In this document: positions 26,703-35,365 of the stretch, in pieces
How the letters are laid out: every line of letters starts with the position of its first letter
Position numbering within the stretch: position 1 is the stretch's first letter
Assembly: GCF_017982655.1 (NCBI RefSeq)
Contig: NZ_JABXYX010000030.1
Location: forward strand, 1-64,000
From: Brasilonema sp. CT11
GTDB taxonomy: Bacteria; Cyanobacteriota; Cyanobacteriia; Cyanobacteriales; Nostocaceae
Reading direction: 5' to 3'
Length of the DNA: 64,000 bases
Program-made: the position numbers and the translations under genes
The notes under the pieces: generated by a model
What the model saw: only the letters and a program-made list of their open reading frames with translations
Database searches by the model: none
Told to the model about the DNA's origin: nothing

Positions 26703-26735
26703 CTGGGGATTAGGGATTGGGGACTGGGGATTGGG
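26703..26735. repeat. GGGGATT-type short tandem repeat, left flank of inserted gene
   Basis: GGGGATTAGGGATTGGGGAC continuing as TGGGGATTGGG, directly against the start codon of the gene at 26702. The inverted counterpart is at 27187-27227. The two enclose the four-helix-bundle gene. Confidence 0.7.
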
Positions 26736-26740
26736 TTTAC

Positions 26741-27163
26741 GTGGAAGACAGAGGTTTTGAATCTTTAGAATTCTATCAAGATAGTTTAAAGCGGCTTTTA
26801 GCGGCTTATCGACTGGCGGATCGTTTGCCAGATTATGAACGTTATAATTTAAGCGACCAATTACGACGGGCTGCCTGTAGTATTGTGCTAAACATAGCTG
26901 AAGGGTATGGACGCTATCACTATCTTGACCGCTTACGTTTTCTGTACATTGCTCGTGGCTCCTTGGCTGAAACCAAAAGTGCTTTTATTGTTGCTGAGAG
27001 TGTCGGGTTTTGCACTACAGAGCAATTAAACTGGATGGATCAGTCAGCTAAAAGTGCAGATTGAAAAAGGTCTCAACGGCTATTGTCGTTTTATTCGCTC
27101 TCAGCAACAAGGCAAAGAAGAATATGGAAACCAATATATTCGGAATAAAGGGACTGATAACTA
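26741..27163 (+). pseudogene. Four-helix-bundle protein (23S rRNA intervening-sequence type), frameshifted
   Basis: Homologous to the small four-helix-bundle family first found in rRNA intervening sequences. Core: LADRLPDYERYNLSDQLRRA, then ACSIVLNIAEGYGRYHYLDR and RFLYIARGSLAETKSAFIVA. The frame closes at 27064 with a wrong ending, while the +1 frame continues the expected last helix (ISQLKVQIEKGLNGYCRFIR) to a stop at 27161-27163, so one base was gained or lost near 27040. Start uncertain (GTG 26741 or nearby). It is opposite in strand to both neighbours and bounded by inverted GGGGATT repeats, so it looks like a mobile cassette dropped between two genes of an operon. Confidence 0.75.
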
Positions 27164-27186
27164 GGAAAGAAATACAGCCATAAAAT

Positions 27187-27227
27187 CTTCCCAATCCCCA
27201 ATCCCCAATCCCCATTCCCCAATCCCT
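27187..27227. repeat. CCCCAAT-type short tandem repeat, right flank of inserted gene
   Basis: CCCAATCCCCAATCCCCAAT continuing CCCCATTCCCCAATCCC, ending at the stop codon of the SNF2-like helicase. Inverted relative to 26703-26735. Confidence 0.7.
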
Positions 27228-28936
27228 CAAGCTTCAAAATCTTCACCAAATATCTGCTCATCCAATTCTTGAGTTGAGCGATATTTATCTTTAGCTTTGA
27301 GCAAATCATCCGCCAGTTTCTCAAAAGCCGTATTTATCTGATCATTAGATTGATGCTTCAACCAAATATCCATCACAACCTCGCTGAAATCAAATTCATC
27401 ATCCACGTTACCCAATATTGTTTCTATTTCCCCCACCACCAGTTCAAACATATTGATTTTATCGTGTAATATTCGCAAGATATATTCTTCAATACTGTCT
27501 TTCAGACAAAAGTTGAAAATAAAGACATCCTGCGTTTGTCCGATGCGGTGAATCCTCCCAATCCGTTGTTCAATCTTCATCGGGTTCCAAGGTAAGTCAT
27601 AGTTGACTATAGCGTTCGCAAATTGAATATTACGTCCTTCTCCCCCCGTCTCAGATGCTAGTAAAACTGGAACGTTTTCCCGAAAAGCTTCAATTGATGC
27701 ATCTTTCTGCTTTAATGACATATCCCCTAAAAATTCAGCAAATTGTATACCCGCTTCGCTAAACGTTTTTGCTAAATATGCAGATGTGGCTTTGTGGGTG
27801 GTAAATACTATAGTTTTTTGAGATGATTTTTTGAGTAACTCTACTAAGGAACTTGCTTTTTCGACTTGTTTAATTTGCGCCGCACGTCGCGTCAAACTTT
27901 TGAGTGAGTCACTCGGTAATCTTTTGGAGAGATTTTTTAGCGATTCAACCAAAGCATTAACGCTGGAACCTGCACGCATTAACAAACTAGTACGCGAAAA
28001 TTTGTCGAGATGTTCTGAATTATCCCGTAAAAAGTCGCTTAAATCTCGATAGAGTTTCCGTTCGCTTTCGGTTGGAGTGACAGTGATGGTAGTGGCGAAG
28101 CGTTTGGGTAATTGCACATCAACTAAAGAACGGGTGTTGCGGATCATCACTTCCCGCATTAGACTTCGCAGTTTTTCTGGGTTTTTGGGAATTCGTCCAT
28201 TTTTACTGGAAACATACTCTCGCTTGAAGTCTGCTTCGGTTTTGAGTAAACCCGGTTTTAACAAAGTCAGAATATTAAATAGTTCCACCAAAGAGTTTTG
28301 CACTGGTGTGGCGGTGAGCATTAATAGAAATCTTTTGCTCAAAGCATTGACAAGTTTCCAGTTAAGTGTGTTACGGTTTTTCAGGTGATGCGCTTCGTCA
28401 ACAACAACTAAATCCCAGTTGCGTGAGGTGACTAAGGGATAATGTTTAACTGATTTAGCGGTGTTGAGAGATGCTACGATTCTCTGATTAGCTGTCCAAA
28501 ATTCTTCGGGGTTTTGTTGTCTGCTGTCATCATCAGTGGTAATAGAGGAAATGCCAAATTTTGAAGCTAATTCTCCTTGCCATTGGGAGACGAGGGAAGC
28601 TGGAGTCAGCACCAGTATCGATTGAACCATTCCTCTTGCTAAGTATTCGCTGATAATGAGTCCGGCTTCGATGGTTTTACCCAGCCCAACTTCATCAGCG
28701 AGTAAGGCGCGTCCTCCAAATTGTCGCAAGACTTTTCTGGCAGTTTCGATTTGATACCAATGTTTGTCAATGGTGGTGAGGGAAGGAAGGCAAACTAATT
28801 GGTCATAGTCTGCCATTAATGATAATTTGAAGAGTGAGTTGCGAGCATTGTAGTATTTGATATCATCATGTTGCCGCCCGAGTATGGCTGTCAGTGCATG
28901 GGTTGGGTTGAATGTGAAACTGTAGAAGTTATCCAT
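27227..28936 (-). CDS. SNF2/RapA-family DEAD-box helicase
   Basis: 569 residues. The N-terminal RecA lobe has LLADEVGLGKTIEAGL (Walker A at 81-88) and DEAH at 180-183. The C-terminal lobe has GGEGRNIQFANAIVNYDLPW and QRIGRIHRIGQTQDVFIFNF (motifs V and VI). It is a compact double-stranded-DNA translocase of the RapA/HepA type without the extra RNA-polymerase-binding domains. The gene downstream on the same strand (25665) was probably in the same operon before the four-helix-bundle cassette was inserted. Two-gene helicase plus coiled-coil partner units are common in defence islands; that role here is inference. Confidence 0.85.
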   Translation of the reverse strand: MDNFYSFTFNPTHALTAILGRQHDDIKYYNARNSLFKLSLMADYDQLVCLPSLTTIDKHWYQIETARKVLRQFGGRALLADEVGLGKTIEAGLIISEYLARGMVQSILVLTPASLVSQWQGELASKFGISSITTDDDSRQQNPEEFWTANQRIVASLNTAKSVKHYPLVTSRNWDLVVVDEAHHLKNRNTLNWKLVNALSKRFLLMLTATPVQNSLVELFNILTLLKPGLLKTEADFKREYVSSKNGRIPKNPEKLRSLMREVMIRNTRSLVDVQLPKRFATTITVTPTESERKLYRDLSDFLRDNSEHLDKFSRTSLLMRAGSSVNALVESLKNLSKRLPSDSLKSLTRRAAQIKQVEKASSLVELLKKSSQKTIVFTTHKATSAYLAKTFSEAGIQFAEFLGDMSLKQKDASIEAFRENVPVLLASETGGEGRNIQFANAIVNYDLPWNPMKIEQRIGRIHRIGQTQDVFIFNFCLKDSIEEYILRILHDKINMFELVVGEIETILGNVDDEFDFSEVVMDIWLKHQSNDQINTAFEKLADDLLKAKDKYRSTQELDEQIFGEDFEA

Positions 28937-29133
28937 TCTTTGTAGTTGGGGGTAACGCTTGTGCGAATGTGTTAACTACTTATTGCAATTTCTTCTGGGG
29001 TATCCCCAATACAGGTGGGTAAGGATGCAAAATTTTAGATGATTTGTTATAGAATAATGCAGAACAGCACATCTTGAGTAAATTATACCAGAGCTGTAGT
29101 CATGAAATTCTCAACCAATCAAGGGAACAATCA

Positions 29134-29164
29134 GTAGTCCAGCGCCTTTGGGGCGCTGGACTAC
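29134..29164 (-). terminator. Hairpin after the TPR protein gene
   Basis: GTAGTCCAGCGCC (29134-29146) pairs perfectly with GGCGCTGGACTAC (29152-29164), a 13-bp stem with a five-base loop just past the stop of the minus-strand gene at 29190. There is no T-run. Confidence 0.55.
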
Positions 29165-29189
29165 CTTTACTCGCCAATTTGTATTTCCC

Positions 29190-29861
29190 CTATGGTAACT
29201 GCTTGGCTTCTCCAAACAACTGTTGAACCTTCTGGTAAGAGCTTTGATCCCCTTGAGCTTTAAACAATCTCATCGCCACTGACAAATCTGCAAGAGCGCC
29301 CTGCTTATCTCCTAAGTTTTTTCGAGTTAACCCTCTGTTGGCATAGCCCTTCGGATTATTGGGTTGCAAGCGAATAATTTCTGTGTAGTCAGCGATTGCT
29401 CCTTGAAAGTCTTGCTGGGCAAAACGGGCGTTGCCCCTATCAAAATATGTTTTGACGTCATTAGGATGCTGCAGTATCGCTTGATCATACTTTGCCATGT
29501 CCGGCTGAGTGTTGGTGTTGGAGTTATAAAGTTGAGTGGGATTTGTTTTGATTAGATAACCAGGTGGAAAAGGATTGCTTGCTCTTTTGCGTTGCTGAAA
29601 ACTCAGATATGATTTCGGACATTGTTTTATGACTTCTCGATAAAGAGCGAGCGCAACCGGATTAGCATCCGCTAAATCATCATCTAGTATTGATAAATAT
29701 TGAAGTGCTTGCCGATCAAGCTTACGTTCACCAGCCATCACAGCACAGGTTGTAGCAGCCACCTGCTGAATGTTTGTTTGAGCATAAGCAGCTTTTGTTG
29801 CCAAGCTAGTAAGACTGACTCCGCCGAGCAAACTGAATGTAATAATTAGGTTAAACTTCAT
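29190..29861 (-). CDS. Exported TPR protein
   Basis: 223 residues. A signal peptide (MKFNLIITFSLLGGVSLTSL with an AYAQ cleavage region near residue 30) is followed by a linker and two TPRs: DVKTYFDRGNARFAQQDFQG and PKGYANRGLTRKNLGDKQGA (about 137-205). It should act in the periplasm or outer membrane as a protein-interaction scaffold. Such small exported TPR proteins are common in cyanobacteria. Partner unknown. Confidence 0.8.
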   Translation of the reverse strand: MKFNLIITFSLLGGVSLTSLATKAAYAQTNIQQVAATTCAVMAGERKLDRQALQYLSILDDDLADANPVALALYREVIKQCPKSYLSFQQRKRASNPFPPGYLIKTNPTQLYNSNTNTQPDMAKYDQAILQHPNDVKTYFDRGNARFAQQDFQGAIADYTEIIRLQPNNPKGYANRGLTRKNLGDKQGALADLSVAMRLFKAQGDQSSYQKVQQLFGEAKQLP

Positions 29862-30049
29862 TTCTTTTATCTTGAAAAAGTAGTGTAATCAAGCCTTGTG
29901 ATATACACTGTTGGCTTGCATCAATAAGAGGCAGAGCTAGAACAATAGTGATATTTATTAAGTGGATACTATTAACTTAATTCAACTTCCGAACGGAATT
30001 TATAAATATTTACACAAAATAATCTCAAACAGTGGTTGGGTAAAACTAT

Positions 30050-30155
30050 GACTTTACCTGACAACCTTCCCCGCCTTTTTTGCCCGATTCGTAGCGTTGC
30101 TGTTCGACCTCAAGCCGTGGCGCAAGCCATAGGCAATAGGTTGTCAGGTAAAGTC
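30050..30155. mobile_element. 106-bp MITE-like element with TGACAACC ends
   Basis: GACTTTACCTGACAACCT (30050-30067) is a perfect inverted copy of 30138-30155. The interior is non-coding. The terminal 12-mer CCTGACAACCTT (30057-30068) recurs inside the replication gene at 37718, 37760 and, inverted, 37890. Confidence 0.7.
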
Positions 30156-30305
30156 TAGGAAAAATGTAGCGGCAGCAAACAGAGCACGCATTTGCGTTCG
30201 CAAGCTCTGAATTTATAATACTAAAGTACTATAAAAGTAAACCTCTATGACTTTAGAGCCAATGGTTATTCAGTACAATTAGCGGGTGCCATGCCTTGTG
30301 ACGCA

Positions 30306-30391
30306 TTGTCCCCTAAAAATTGGGCAGGCTTCAAGCCCTTTGATTAATCGGGGGGACAAGACGCGTATCGTATTAAGCCTGCCCAATTTTT
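30306..30391 (+). promoter_or_regulatory. Interleaved hairpins (pseudoknot-like) before recD2
   Basis: Two perfect stems are interleaved: TTGTCCCC (30306-30313) with GGGGACAA (30352-30359), and AAAAATTGGGCAGGCTT (30315-30331) with AAGCCTGCCCAATTTTT (30375-30391). The second ends in six Ts and would act as an intrinsic terminator 25 bases before the recD2 ATG. The two stems form either a pseudoknot or two alternative states, as in an attenuator. A palindromic mobile element is the alternative reading. Confidence 0.5.
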
Positions 30392-30416
30392 TCGTGTTAG
30401 ACCCCGTGACAAAGTA

Positions 30417-32666
30417 ATGACCATTCCATTAAACCAAACACATCAACAAGTCAACATTACTCACTCGCACGAATCAATAACAGGAGTCGTGGAACGCCTG
30501 ACTTATTACAGTGAAGAATCAGGTTATACAGTGGCACGTCTGCAACGTTCTAGTGCATCCGAACTAACTACGATTACTGGTAGTTTTGCTGATATTCAAC
30601 CTGGACAGACATTGCAATTAACAGGTTTTTGGCGCGAACATCCCCAATACGGTTTACAGTTTCAGGTCGTTGACTACAAACAAACCAAACCTGCCACTCT
30701 TACTGGAATTGAGAAATATTTAGGTAGCGGTTTGATTAAAGGAGTTGGTCCAGTCACAGCGAAACGGATTGTTGCTCATTTTGGGTTAGAAACCCTCGAT
30801 ATTATTGAAAACCAAATTAACCGCTTAGCTGAAGTCAACGGCATCGCCAAAAAGCGCATTGCCATGATACAAAAAGCTTGGAATGAGCAAAAAGCCATCA
30901 AGTCCGTGATGGTGTTTCTCCAAAGTCATGGTGTTTCCACTACTTATGCAGTCAAAATCTACAAACAATACGGTGATTTAGCGATTAACAAAGTTAACTC
31001 TAATCCCTACCAGTTAGCAACTGATATCTACGGTATTGGCTTTATGACTGCAGATAAAATTGCGCGTAATTTGGGCGTTCCACCAGATTCTGAGTTTCGC
31101 TATCGTGCGGGAATGACTCATGTCTTAAGTGAAGCCGCCGAAGATGGACATTGCTATTTGCCGCAACCAGAGTTAATCGAATGTGTTGCAAGTCTCCTCA
31201 AAACTGAATCGCACCAGCCACAACCGAATTTCATTGCCCAAATCATCCAAAAAATGACACTCGCTGATGAGCTTGTGCGCGAATGTGGTGTAGATAAAAT
31301 CTTATACTGCTACAAACCAACCTTCTTCCATACCGAACAAAACTTAGCTCAATTGGTATGCGATCGCCTGACTTCTCCTATTAATCCCGATATCCCCCGT
31401 GTCCGTACTTGGTTAGAACGCTTTAGCATCAGCCGTAAAGTTTCACTCTCACCCGAACAACAACAAGCGGTTGAAACAGCAGCTTACTCGAAAGTCATGG
31501 TGATTACAGGTGGTCCGGGTGTTGGAAAAACCTTTTGCACCCGTACTATTGTTGAATTGTGGAAGGCAATGGGTAAATCTATTGCCCTAGCTGCACCAAC
31601 TGGACGTGCTGCCCAAAGGTTAGGCGAAATGACTGGCGAAGATGCTAAAACTATCCACCGACTTTTGGAATTTGACCCGAAGACAAGGAGTTTTAAACGC
31701 GACAAAAACAACCCCCTGCCACAAAAAGCAGTCATTGTGGACGAAGCCAGTATGCTTGATTTATTTCTCGCGTACTCGTTAGTTCAGGCTGTGGGAGAAA
31801 ATGCTCAACTATTGTTAGTTGGCGATATTGACCAGTTACCATCGGTGGGTGCGGGTAACGTGCTTGCCGATTTGATTAATTCGGGTAAAGTGCCTGTGGT
31901 GCGACTCACCCAAGTCTTTCGCCAAGCTGCGACAAGCAAGATTATCACTGCTGCTCACCAAATTAATCGCGGACAATATCCCAACATCGAATCAATTTCA
32001 GATATTCCTCAATCTGATTGCCTCTGGCATGGTGGAGGATTTCAACCCGAACATGGGGTACAGGCAATTAGCGAATTGATTGCTGATTTGATTCCTAAAC
32101 TTGGTTTTTATCCAGCTATTGATGTACAAGTGCTTTGCCCAATGACGAGGGGATTGGTTGGTACGCGCAATCTCAATAATGTACTGCAACAACTCATTAA
32201 TCCTCCCAGTCCCCAAAAAATTGAAATTACCAGAGGTGGAACAATCTTTAGAGTGGGTGACAGGGTTATTCAACTAACCAACGATTATCAACGCGAAGTT
32301 TTCAATGGTGATGTAGGTTTTATTACCACAATAGATACTGAAGAACAGGAAGTCGTTGTCCAGTACCAAGAGCGCGATGTGATTTACGATTACGCAGATC
32401 TCAATGAAATTGCATTAGCTTGGAGCGTGAGTATACATAAATCACAGGGGTCGGAATACTCGGTGGTGATTTTACCTTTGTATACTCAGCACTATATGAT
32501 GCTGACTCGAAATTTACTTTATACTGGGTTGACTCGTGCGAAGAAGTTGGCGCTTATTATTGGTTCCAAAAAAGCAATACAGATGTGTGTGCGTTCCACC
32601 AAGTCGCAGGAACGCTACACCCAATTGCAGCAAAGGTTAGTTAGACTTTGCACATCCAGAAACTGA
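30417..32666 (+). CDS. recD2: RecD2-type SF1 DNA helicase
   Basis: 749 residues. A 5'-3' helicase for repair and replication restart, independent of RecBC. The N-terminal OB-like domain (ITGVVERLTYYSEESGYTVA) is followed by helix-hairpin-helix units (GSGLIKGVGPVTAKRIVAHF), Walker A ITGGPGVGKTFC near residue 365, Walker B VDEASMLD, GDIDQLPSVGAGNVLADLI, TQVFRQA, and a C-terminal SHIKSQGSE-like motif (HKSQGSEYSVV). Length matches the family. Its control may involve the interleaved hairpins upstream. It may serve element maintenance or simply be a second chromosomal copy. Confidence 0.92.
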   Translation: MTIPLNQTHQQVNITHSHESITGVVERLTYYSEESGYTVARLQRSSASELTTITGSFADIQPGQTLQLTGFWREHPQYGLQFQVVDYKQTKPATLTGIEKYLGSGLIKGVGPVTAKRIVAHFGLETLDIIENQINRLAEVNGIAKKRIAMIQKAWNEQKAIKSVMVFLQSHGVSTTYAVKIYKQYGDLAINKVNSNPYQLATDIYGIGFMTADKIARNLGVPPDSEFRYRAGMTHVLSEAAEDGHCYLPQPELIECVASLLKTESHQPQPNFIAQIIQKMTLADELVRECGVDKILYCYKPTFFHTEQNLAQLVCDRLTSPINPDIPRVRTWLERFSISRKVSLSPEQQQAVETAAYSKVMVITGGPGVGKTFCTRTIVELWKAMGKSIALAAPTGRAAQRLGEMTGEDAKTIHRLLEFDPKTRSFKRDKNNPLPQKAVIVDEASMLDLFLAYSLVQAVGENAQLLLVGDIDQLPSVGAGNVLADLINSGKVPVVRLTQVFRQAATSKIITAAHQINRGQYPNIESISDIPQSDCLWHGGGFQPEHGVQAISELIADLIPKLGFYPAIDVQVLCPMTRGLVGTRNLNNVLQQLINPPSPQKIEITRGGTIFRVGDRVIQLTNDYQREVFNGDVGFITTIDTEEQEVVVQYQERDVIYDYADLNEIALAWSVSIHKSQGSEYSVVILPLYTQHYMMLTRNLLYTGLTRAKKLALIIGSKKAIQMCVRSTKSQERYTQLQQRLVRLCTSRN

Positions 32667-32699
32667 AGCTCAGTTTCCACACTTGTTGTGCCACAAACT

Positions 32700-32939
32700 T
32701 TAATTGTCTAACAAACTCATCAATGCTTCAAATTCAGGGTCTTGCAACTCTGACAATTGATGCTGTAACTTTGACAATTGACTCTGTAATGCTTCAATTA
32801 CGTAGACCATATTAAATTGTTGTGCAATTTTTAACTGATTTTCTTTGATTTCTATTTGTTGAAACAGATCGTTGTCAACATTTGTTGAATCATGGTAATG
32901 AGTAATCATAGTTGCATCTGTGTTGATAAATTGATCCAC
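32700..32939 (-). CDS. Small coiled-coil protein
   Basis: 79 residues, acidic and helical. YVIEALQSQLSKLQHQLSEL forms a Leu-rich heptad run, followed by LQDPEFEALMSLLDN. Convergent with recD2. Not recognised; a small regulatory or antitoxin-like protein is possible. Confidence 0.45.
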   Translation of the reverse strand: MDQFINTDATMITHYHDSTNVDNDLFQQIEIKENQLKIAQQFNMVYVIEALQSQLSKLQHQLSELQDPEFEALMSLLDN

Positions 32940-33011
32940 AAAACTCAGTATTTTTCAAAATTGATAGCATAATTTTCTGTCAAAACGTGTAAAGAATTGA
33001 TGCGCTGCTGA

Positions 33012-33266
33012 TTGATCTTGGACTTTGGACAAAATTATGAACTGTTGCATCAAGCCAGAGGCTTATTGCCCCAAGTTGCATCTGATTACAGTTAATTCCG
33101 CCGTCATACCCACGAAATCGCCAAACGAACAGCCCAACGATCCCAAAATTATGAGAGTTACTACACTGTAACCGACACAAAATATCACAACCATCCACAG
33201 GAAGCTCTTTGCCAGATTGTTTTTGCTTATATTTTAAACGCAAAGGCTAAGTTACAAAATTCTTGA
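33012..33266 (+). pseudogene. Degenerate ORF with one in-frame stop
   Basis: The plus frame reads DFGQNYELLHQARGLLPQVA, SDYS, then a TAA (probably from CAA), and continues in the same frame FRRHTHEIAKRTAQRSQNYE, SYYTVTDTKYHNHPQEALCQ and on to a TGA. The balanced composition suggests a once-real gene. The family is not recognised. The longer antisense frame (32980-33243) looks like a shadow. Confidence 0.35.
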
Positions 33267-33299
33267 ATAAAGTGTAAAATCATTTTGTTGACATTGGGA

Positions 33300-33552
33300 G
33301 CATAGATTCTGTAAGCAACCCCTGCCTAAAGGCTAGGGGCTTCGACAAATGTTGAAGCTCAGCTTACCAGACTAAGTACCTCGTGTACTACGTTTAAGGC
33401 AAGAGTTAAAGACCTACCAAGGGCGGAGAGTGCCAGTCCCCTGCTCTAGAACCGAACAGTTAAACAGGCTTAAGGGTTAAACCAGTGCTGTTTGGATAGT
33501 TACAGACCTTAAACATTGTCAAGGCTAACTTTACCCGACAGGAGGGACATTT
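33300..33552 (+). ncRNA. omegaRNA of IscB
   Basis: The 250 bases before iscB contain a compact conserved fold: GTAAGC (33311) closes with GCTTAC (33362) around two hairpins, CCCCTGCC with GGCTAGGGG and GCTTCGAC with GTTGAAGC, then further short stems. IscB effectors are encoded just 3' of such RNAs. By analogy the guide would be the roughly 16 bases just 5' of the scaffold, about 33290-33310. The exact ends cannot be set from sequence alone. Confidence 0.7.
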
Positions 33553-34830
33553 ATGTCCAAAGTATTCATTATCGACTCAGACAAAAGACCATTAGACCCA
33601 ATACATCCAGCACAAGCAAGACAGTTATTACAAAACAAAAAAGCAGGCGTTTATAGAAGGTTTCCGTTTACTTTGATTCTCAAAAAATCGTTCTCTGATA
33701 TTGTCCATTTGCTGAGATTAAAAATAGATCCAGGTGCAAATTTTACAGGAATTGCTTTAGTAAACGATACCACTGGTGAAGTTGTATTCGCTGCTGAATT
33801 AAAGCATCGCGGTTTTGCGATCAGAGAATCTTTAACTTCTAGAAGACAGTTGAGACGTAGTAGAAGAAACCGCAAGACCAGATATCGTCAACCCAGATTT
33901 GATAACAGAAATCGTCCACAAGGTTGGTTAGCTCCCAGCTTACAAAGTCGAGTTAAAAATATCAAGACTTGGGTTGAAAGATTACGCAAGGTAGCGCCAA
34001 TTGAAGCTATTAGTCAAGAGCTTGTACGCTTTGATATGCAACTGATGCGGAACCCAAATATTCAAGGTGAAGAGTATCAGCAAGGTACACTTGCTGGTTA
34101 TGAAACACGAGAATACCTACTAGAAAAATGGGATAGACAATGCGCTTACTGTGGCGTTAAAGATGTTCCACTTCAAATAGAACATATCCATCCAAGAGCC
34201 AAGGGAGGTAGTAACTCAATCACAAATCTTGCCTTGAGTTGCGAAAAGTGCAACACGAAAAAAGGAACGAAAGATGTTAAGGACTTTCTCAAAAAAGACC
34301 CTGCGAGGTTGGAGAAAATCCTGGATCTTGCCAAAAGACCGCTAGCCGATGCAGCCGCAGTTAACACTACTAGATCGGCATTGCTGGAAATTTTAAAAGC
34401 AACAGGCTTATCCGTTGAAACTGGCTCAGGAGGATTGACTAAGTTCAATCGCTGTCAGCAACATCTTGAAAAGTCTCATTGGTTAGATGCTGCCTGTGTT
34501 GGAAAGTCAACACCCATTCTTAACGTTAAAGGTATCAAACCTCTAATGATTGCTGCTAACGGACACGGTACACGTCAACAATGTCGTACTGACAAGTTTG
34601 GCTTTCCCAATCGTCATTGTTCAAGAACTAAGTTTCACTTTGGTTTCCAAACTGGCGACATTGTTCAAGCAATTGTGACAAGTGGCAAGAAAGTTGGTGT
34701 GTACGTCGGAAGGATTGCAACACGTGCAACAGGTAGTTTCAACATTTCAACTAAGACCGCGTTAGTTCAAGGAATCGGTCACAAGTTTTGTAAACACATT
34801 CACAAAAAGGACGGTTACTCGTATGCCTAA
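33553..34830 (+). CDS. iscB: IscB RNA-guided nuclease
   Basis: 425 residues, ancestor-type relative of Cas9. An N-terminal PLMP domain (IIDSDKRPLDPIHPAQAR) is followed by RuvC-I with Asp59 (IDPGANFTGIALV), an Arg-rich bridge helix (RRQLRRSRRNRKTRYR, about 98-113), RuvC-II with Glu156, an HNH domain with CAYC at 197-200, IEHIHP with His211 and CEKC at 230-233, and RuvC-III with His309 and Asp312 (SHWLDAA). All catalytic residues are present, so it should be active. GGAGGG precedes the ATG. No TnpA transposase is next to it, so it is either solitary or relies on one elsewhere. Confidence 0.95.
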   Translation: MSKVFIIDSDKRPLDPIHPAQARQLLQNKKAGVYRRFPFTLILKKSFSDIVHLLRLKIDPGANFTGIALVNDTTGEVVFAAELKHRGFAIRESLTSRRQLRRSRRNRKTRYRQPRFDNRNRPQGWLAPSLQSRVKNIKTWVERLRKVAPIEAISQELVRFDMQLMRNPNIQGEEYQQGTLAGYETREYLLEKWDRQCAYCGVKDVPLQIEHIHPRAKGGSNSITNLALSCEKCNTKKGTKDVKDFLKKDPARLEKILDLAKRPLADAAAVNTTRSALLEILKATGLSVETGSGGLTKFNRCQQHLEKSHWLDAACVGKSTPILNVKGIKPLMIAANGHGTRQQCRTDKFGFPNRHCSRTKFHFGFQTGDIVQAIVTSGKKVGVYVGRIATRATGSFNISTKTALVQGIGHKFCKHIHKKDGYSYA

Positions 34831-34843
34831 TTTGGAGAACTTG

Positions 34844-34863
34844 ACGGTTGATTTATCAACCGT
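34844..34863 (+). terminator. Small hairpin after iscB
   Basis: ACGGTTGA and TCAACCGT form an 8-bp stem with a four-base loop, 13 bases after the iscB stop. It could be a terminator or a right-end hairpin of the original IS unit. Confidence 0.4.
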
Positions 34864-34964
34864 GTCGTGTTTCCTCTCTGGTCTTTTGACACAGAGTTTC
34901 CACACTCCCGCGAGGTCAGCATGACTCATCGATTTACTGAGTTGCCAACTTCCTGTTTCATTTC

Positions 34965-35055
34965 TAAGCTGTCGCGTCTTTACTTTTCCAAAGCATTCTC
35001 GATATGTCAAGGGTTACGGCCTCCAAAAAGTGCAACTTGTAGGCGCGACAGCTTA
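34965..35055. mobile_element. 91-bp MITE-like element, copy 2
   Basis: Same TAAGCTGTCGCG and CGCGACAGCTTA ends, same length and nearly the same interior as 17955-18045, here in the gap between iscB and the replication gene. The rest of the gap (35056-35311) shows only a weak CCCGC/GCGGG hairpin at 35171-35195 and no gene. Confidence 0.8.
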
Positions 35056-35365
35056 CTACAGGTAACTGAAAAAATTATGGCAGGGTACTTTCAACCAATT
35101 TAATTGAACAAAAATTCGGTGAGCAAAATTAAAAAGCAGGGCTACAACAACTCACCCATAAAGCAAAAACCCCGCCCATTTAATCAAATAGCGGGTCTAT
35201 TGACCTAATATCGCGGTAACTCCAAACGAAATATTTGCAGAACTGTTCGAGCAACCGCGCTCGTATAACTATAATAATCAATTCTGCGATGCTCCAGCAG
35301 GGAGCCGCCCCTTGGGCGATCGCATTGCAAAATGGAGTTATCCGAAATCACCACAAGTAATTTGG

